64,000 bases of DNA, from contig JAEMWC010000271.1 of assembly GCA_016490735.1 (NCBI GenBank), forward strand, positions 497,501 through 561,500. Reading direction: 5' to 3'. Source of the DNA: Pachyseris speciosa (taxonomy: Eukaryota; Cnidaria; Anthozoa; Scleractinia; Pachyseridae). The translations under genes and the position numbers were made by a program. Positions within the stretch are counted from its first letter, which is position 1. Each line of letters begins with the position of its first letter. Below the pieces are notes generated by a model. It saw only the letters and a list, made by a program, of their open reading frames with translations, searched no databases and was not told the origin of the DNA. Below, piece after piece: positions 59,001 to 64,000 of the stretch.

Positions 59001-60093
59001 AGCATGTGAATCACATTCTCAACCTAACGAGACAGAACATGAGGATAGTAAACGATTGACTCTGCAAAATCATGTCATGGAAAAGAATGTACAACCTCAC
59101 CAGGAGGAATCGAAAATCGAACTTACAGAAAACACATCAAATATTGAAAGCAATCACATGCTAGACAACAAAAGTAACTGGACGACGTTTACCCATAGTG
59201 AGGAGGGCTTAATTTTCGAAATGGAAACAGGAAGTGAAACATCTATAGATTACAGTGCAGGGCTTGAAAACGAGTTACCGAGTTCATCCAGCGAGCCAAA
59301 GAATGAAAAACAAGATTGTCACGCTTTCACAGTGGATCAACCCGGTCTGTTTCCTCCCCTCCATATGTTTTGCGACATAGTCGACGACATGTTGCCAGCG
59401 AGTAGGCCAGCTATGCCCCAGAAGCTTCCTCCTCCTCCCAGACAAGCTCTACGAAAGCGAACAGATATCCCCGTTTCGATGGACACAGGACACACCCGCT
59501 CTCACAACGTTCCTGGCAACGCCAGTCAAGGGAATCTGGAACAGACAGCACAGGAAAGAAAGAGCGTCGAGGAAAATCAAGAAAAGTCGACACAAAACCA
59601 ACCCTTGGCACGGGAAAGTGAATCATCTCCTGTTTCAGTTGACGTTGATTTATCAGTGACTGGAAATTCCCTTAGCGAGATTGATTCGGATATTCTAGGT
59701 GACTCTAAGATTGAGCGGAATCCAGACCCGTGCTCCAGTCAGCTTAGTGACTCCAATTCAATAGCTGAGATTGTGTGTGAGGAATTTGAATTCGCCGAGA
59801 GTGACCGCGTTGCTAAAGAATTCGATGATTCTAATGTGGATGAAGACTTAGCTAAGAGTTCAATTAACGATGATATAGCTCCGTTACTCATGCAAAGTGA
59901 AGAGCCCATCACTTACTTGAATCTGCGGGACCTCCCAGAAGATAGCCGAGTACTTCAAAAACGACCCTCAGCTACATCTTCCACAGATGACTCTAGTGCT
60001 AGTAGTGCTTCCACAGATTCCAGCCTGTCGGAAAATGAGATGCCTTACAACAAATTACATGAAAATATTTCTGATTCATCGGAGCAGGGTTAA
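52203..60093 (+). CDS. SLC16-like (monocarboxylate transporter family) protein with a very long cytoplasmic tail; frame broken three times
   Basis: Exons: 52203-52371, 53615-54186, 54754-55123 and 55475-60093, junction phases 1, 0 and 1. TGA at 52188-52190 precedes the first ATG. The first 404 residues show 12 membrane segments. They include the SLC16 signature region DAGWAWVVCFASF at the start of TM1 and FAYFLPYTYLVKMAL near TM7-8. Some SLC16 members carry lactate or pyruvate with protons; others carry different substrates, so none is assigned. Most SLC16 proteins have about 430-550 residues, but here a single exon adds about 1,500 residues of acidic, Ser/Pro-rich, probably disordered tail. 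Read literally, translation stops at 57952-57954 (1,196 aa). One-base losses near 57820-57950, 58105-58125 and 58650-58665 would, if undone, give about 1,910 residues ending at TAA 60091-60093. Confidence 0.8.
52848..52946. repeat. (AAT)n/(ATT)n inverted microsatellite
   Basis: An AAT run followed directly by an ATT run gives a near-perfect palindrome in transporter intron 1. Poly-Ile frames on both strands are artefacts. Confidence 0.95.
52950..53092 (-). repeat. Dispersed repeat X, copy 2
   Basis: The reverse complement of 2107-2230, bounded by ATT on one side and an ATA run (about 53061-53092) on the other. Confidence 0.75.
57965..58700 (+). repeat. Coding tandem repeat, about 60 codons per unit, 4-5 copies
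   Basis: Units in the transporter tail share LDS..(V)ESKLNPF, then SQQ, then NEVCST..DPDE, then TSDS..VPIQ. They start near 57970, 58145, 58330, 58510 and 58668 (the last partial). Successive units fall in different reading frames, which places two of the frameshifts inside the array. Confidence 0.85.
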
Positions 60094-61960
60094 AGTTTAG
60101 AAACTGACATACATTTTCTAAGACGTAACAAATGAATAAGTGTCAAGAACTTACGTGATTATCAGCAATAGCTGAATTAGGTTTTCTTGCGATCGATATC
60201 TGCAGTGAGGAATTACGTAGTATTCATTTTTGTGTAGCAGTTGTAGTTGTCAGTTTATTGTATTAAACAGCTAAAGGATTTTATGACAAGAATTCCGGAA
60301 TTCGTAGTTTTCTTTAGCGGTAAAACTGGGTACTCTACTTGGCCTCTTTACATGTTTGAAGAGTAAAGAACGGTAGTGGCTCACAGTAATTCTGCGCCAA
60401 GCCGAAAACAAAGTCGATTTCCAGAAAAGCTCGCATGCTACTATAGCTCGGCTAAGAATGAGGAAAAGAGTTGACACCAGGATTTGTTTTCGTAACAGCA
60501 CTACAAATTTAGTAACTTGATACAGTTTAACAACGAAGTGATTTGACGTCTCTCCGGCAACCTACAACAACAGCGACCACAGAACCCTTGCCCCAGGTAT
60601 CCAAAAAGCCTGTCTGAAAGGCGAAAAATTAATTTTCCGCCGTGAAGCGAGTAACAAAGAACAAAGAGCACTTTTCGCCACTTTTTAACAACTTGCCTTC
60701 CACTCAGACACCGCTCTACAATTGCACAATGTAGACGAGTGGTAACAACTTTTGACTGTTTAGTCTCTTTGGCCATGTATATGGCTAGGAAGCGAACAAC
60801 GAGAGCACGTGTTGCATTCAAATAAATTCCTGCTTGTTATTGAAATTAAAAGCATATTTGGTCTGCGAAAATGTTGTTCGTGTGCAAAGGAATATGATGT
60901 CTCATTCTCTTTGTATGCCGCAACAAAACGCACCCTGGGATCCGGAACAAAGACTTGGGCAGTGATGATCAAACTCATTTTTATTACTCTCTCTCTCGTA
61001 TGAGAAGCGCATTTCCTACAGGGAAGAAGTAGAGCACATTCACACTGCATTTTAAAACTCTGTTATAGCATGACCATAAAACGGCCTAGAAAATGGTGCA
61101 CAACCTGCATGCTGCTTCTCAGAAGCTCCCATTATTAGCTACTTAGAAAAGTTTAGAAATCTCATCAAACAAATTTCCCCACACAGCGACCCGCCACTTC
61201 CTGCTTCTTATGCTCTGTTTAGACCCCGTAACTTTCACCTGCGGTACCCAGACTTGCTTATTCAAACGGCCTACTTGAGTGGAATCTAATACTTTCTTCT
61301 ATTGAGAAATGCATGATGGTAATTTATGCAGTACGTATGAATCGAAGTCGATGTATCGAGTCACAAGTCGTATTATGCAGAAAGCTCTGTTCTACCCCAG
61401 AATTTAACCGCTGCTAAATCAACTTCGCCGAGCTAAATCTGTTAAAACGCTGTAAAACCACTCTGTGTCGTGTCACATGGTTTCGTGCATGGCGAGTGCT
61501 TTGTCTATATCAGCCATACAATAGTTCTGATGCACCTAAACCAAGGGTTGGCACGACTGAGATACAGTGTCCAAATCAAGTTTGTTTGGCAGCTTTCATT
61601 TGCATTCCTACAATGTTCCTTTGATGCGCCGCACCTAATGCATAAATTACTATAATGTAGTTTTGATACCACAACTCTCATGAGTGGCGTCACCAGACAA
61701 GCATGACACTTGTACGTTCACAACAAACTCCACGAATTTGACTTAAACAAGTGCTCCGTCTGAAACTCGTAAGGTACGGCTTTGGAAAGGCCGCTTGGAG
61801 CCGTGTCTCGGAAATTTGCTTTGGTTTTAATCTGATAACGCATTAATCACTACCCGAAAAAAATAATTAACATTTTGCATAAGATCTTAAATTTTACCAT
61901 CGAGGCGCCCACAGGTTAAACGAGTATTCCAAATACGTTTCTGTGTGACAAACAATTATT
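60094..61960. other. Transporter 3' UTR and intergenic DNA
   Basis: ATTAAA near 60261 is a possible polyadenylation signal. No gene or clear repeat seen; open frames here are short and without motifs. Confidence 0.45.
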
Positions 61961-61964
61961 ATTG

Positions 61965-62545
61965 AGAATGAATATATGAATATCATATATCTGACCTGCG
62001 GATTAAAGAATGAAGACGAGTGTGGTCATCGCAGTAATGAACACTACTTACGAAGTAGCTAGCTGCTACTGTAGCTAGTGAAAATAAATCCTGAAAAAAA
62101 TGCAGGCTTGTACAGGGTTTGAACCCATGACCAATGCGATACCGGTGCAGTGCTCTACCAACTAAGCTAACAAGCCAACTGGGAGCTGGTCATTTTGTTG
62201 GTTCGTAATATACCCGTGAGTGATGAATATGTGAGAATGAATATATGAAAATCACATATTTGAACTGCGAATTAAAGAATAAGTATGAGTGTGAGTAATG
62301 ATCACCTCAGTTATGAACACTACTTAACAGTTACTTCAGTTTGTAGAGCACTGCAACGGTATGGCAGAGGTCGTGGGTTCGACCCCTGTACAAGCGTGAT
62401 GTTTTTTTTTTTCAGGCTTTATTTTCACTGTGAATGATGTATATGAAATGAGTCATATATCAGGCAACTGCGAGGATCATTCTTCATTTGATTCATTTTC
62501 ACTACTGCTTAAGTAGTGTTCATAACTGCGATGATCATTCACATT
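61965..62545. mobile_element. Cluster of family 2 tRNA-like SINEs
   Basis: A tRNA-like unit on the minus strand (62105-62176) has GGCTTGT/ACAAGCC acceptor halves and the B box GGTTCAAACCC. A second, degraded unit on the plus strand (about 62338-62395) has B box GGTTCGACCCC. Both are linked to cctgaaaaaaa or ttttttttcaggct and to the flank gaatgaatatatgaa..catat, which occurs three times here and once at 16778. The arrangement is the same head-to-head form as at 17 kb. Confidence 0.75.
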
Positions 62546-62737
62546 GCTACTATTGCCACGCAACCATTCCTCCGCGACGAGTACCTTCTGTAATTGTCCA
62601 TAATTGTAAAACGAACAATTCATTCGTTGGCGTTTCTGTTTAAGATGATGTTCCATCACAAGAAGTTTCAATGCCTAGTGCAGCCACGTTTTAAAACGGA
62701 AAAATTGAAAAACGTCCTGTGGCCTCCGCAAAATCCC

Positions 62738-63402
62738 TTAAGGGGGGACTAACTTAACTACAGACTTAGCGTTGTTGCCAAGGGATTTTTACGGACTGTA
62801 TTTGCAAAACACGGTTTTTCGGTGTTTTTGCCACTATATTGGTGAGACGTGCGAAGAGGTGAACATGTAAAATTTATAAATTGCTATTGCGCATGCGTAA
62901 CTTGCCCCAGGCCCCAACCGCGCCTTAGAGAGAAAAAACCCTAAAACTTATGTGAAAATTATGTGAAGTTCCGATTTTTTTGCCAGTCGGAGATATTCCA
63001 GCCTTCTTTACAAGCCTACGTAAGCAATTGTTGTTAACGTACATAACTGCAATGATAATGACAAAATGGTATGAATTTGCGTGCTTATGACGTCATAAAT
63101 CTCACAAAAATGCGAATTTCCAAAAATCGATACGTAGAGTTTTGCACCTTGGCGATCGTTAACCATTGGCACCATTTTCGATATCCAGAAGTGTCGGCCA
63201 CTCGAGTTTTAGGCCTTTTTCTGTTCTGGTCACGTGACTTACCAAATATGGTTGTGACTCGAAAATCTTGTAAAACTTTTTGATTGTAAAAACATAGCCA
63301 GACAGCTTGTCTGTGCAAGTTATGGTTTCCAAGATATGAGGGTTGGGAACTTTCCATAGCAACAATGTTAGCTAATTTTGTAGTTAAGTTAGTCCCCCTT
63401 AA
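62738..63402. mobile_element. TTAA-flanked MITE, about 660 bases
   Basis: TTAA lies at both boundaries (62738-62741 and 63399-63402). The inverted ends are ggggggactaacttaactac and gtagttaagttagtccccc. TTAA target duplication suggests piggyBac-type transposition. Its right boundary coincides with the stop codon of the neighbouring minus-strand gene. Confidence 0.85.
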
Positions 63403-64000
63403 ACATTTGTTTCGCGACTAAATTCCAACTTCGACAATATTGCTCGCGATATAATTATTTCCACTGATGTTGTTCTCGCATTGGTATCTGCTCCTAAGTC
63501 GTTCCCATGGAAACTTGTGTCAGTAACTGAAGTCGGAGAGCTTGAAGCGTCGTTTTCTAGCAAACCCTCACATAAAACGCTAAACAAATCGATTGATCCA
63601 GCGAACCACCCTTCCTTTACGAGTTGTTCCTTTTCAACAGCTACTTCTAAATCGTCAAAGCTCAAAGCTGGTGTAACTATGGTTACAGAACCGAGCTTGA
63701 TTGGCTCTTTCATGGTTCCACTCGAACGTAACGACGAGCTTTGCCGGTTACAGTCACTCTCATATCCTGACGACTCATTCAGCGAATCTAAACAGTGCAA
63801 CTGAGAGGCCGCTGACCACGCGCGGTACATTGCTGACTTCGTTAAACGTGGCGTGTCATTTTGGCACAACATCTCCATAGAAACACTACGCTGCAATGGA
63901 CTGCCACCTTGTCTGTTACATGCCAAGAAAGATGCCTCGGTAGGGTAACTAAAGATTGGTCTTGATGTTCTCCTGCAAATGACAGCTCTTTTTGTCAACT
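63399..64000 (-). CDS. 3' exon of an unidentified serine-rich protein (partial)
   Basis: About 199 codons stay open on the minus strand to TAA (63399-63401) and run off the window. A splice acceptor, TTTGCAG, near 63975 probably marks the exon start, after which the frame reads RRTSRPIFSYPTEASFL. The sequence has Ser/Thr-rich stretches (SLNESSGYESD, SSSLRSSGTMKEP, ASSSPTSVTDTSF) and an acidic helix-like part (SFDDLEVAVEKEQLVKEGW). No domain was recognised. The composition and length over chance make it a likely real C-terminus. Confidence 0.6.
   Translation of the reverse strand, partial: LTKRAVICRRTSRPIFSYPTEASFLACNRQGGSPLQRSVSMEMLCQNDTPRLTKSAMYRAWSAASQLHCLDSLNESSGYESDCNRQSSSLRSSGTMKEPIKLGSVTIVTPALSFDDLEVAVEKEQLVKEGWFAGSIDLFSVLCEGLLENDASSSPTSVTDTSFHGNDLGADTNARTTSVEIIISRAILSKLEFSRETNV

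Noticed and set aside
62105..62176. Possible functional tRNA-Thr gene
   Set aside because: Anticodon loop lacks the invariant U33 and the anticodon stem is mismatched; it recurs in several decayed copies with SINE flanks.

Overview
The window is intron-rich, AT-rich animal nuclear DNA crowded with short interspersed elements (SINEs), miniature inverted-repeat elements (MITEs) and ATT-type microsatellites. The gene content (an elongation factor TFIIS, an RZ-type RGS protein, an intracellular protein with several TIR domains and a SAM domain, and a monocarboxylate-transporter-like protein) together with the repeat types fits a cnidarian, most likely a stony coral or a relative. That assignment is an inference from style, not from a database match.

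Layout. 0-5 kb: repeat-dominated, with two SINE copies, long microsatellites and a decayed non-LTR reverse transcriptase on the minus strand. 5-24.9 kb: no confident coding gene; a possible TATA promoter with a non-coding first exon, a second LINE remnant (8.5-9.4 kb), three further repeat families and two candidate alternative first exons. 24.9-28.9 kb (+): a four-exon RGS gene of 179 codons, reconstructed with matching splice phases, carrying a large hairpin-forming repeat in its second intron. 29-34.6 kb: no gene; at least five palindromic elements. 34.6-42.2 kb (-): a complete seven-exon TFIIS gene (302 aa), whose last coding exon is only nine bases. 42.2-44 kb: divergent intergenic region. 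44.0-49.4 kb (+): a three-exon gene for a 756-aa TIR-SAM-TIR-TIR protein. 52.2-60.1 kb (+): a four-exon SLC16-like transporter gene with a cytoplasmic tail about 1,500 residues long, interrupted by three apparent one-base deletions. 60-63.4 kb: repeats. 63.4-64 kb (-): the 3' end of an unidentified serine-rich gene that runs off the window.

The genes do not form an operon or an evident pathway. RGS acts in G-protein signalling, TFIIS in RNA polymerase II elongation, the TIR-SAM protein probably in innate immune or NAD+-linked signalling, and the transporter at a membrane. The strongest leads are the multi-TIR/SAM architecture, the huge repeat-containing tail on the transporter, and the possible lipidated versus non-lipidated N-termini of the RGS protein. 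Exon models are my own reading of splice sites and phases; no transcript evidence was available.
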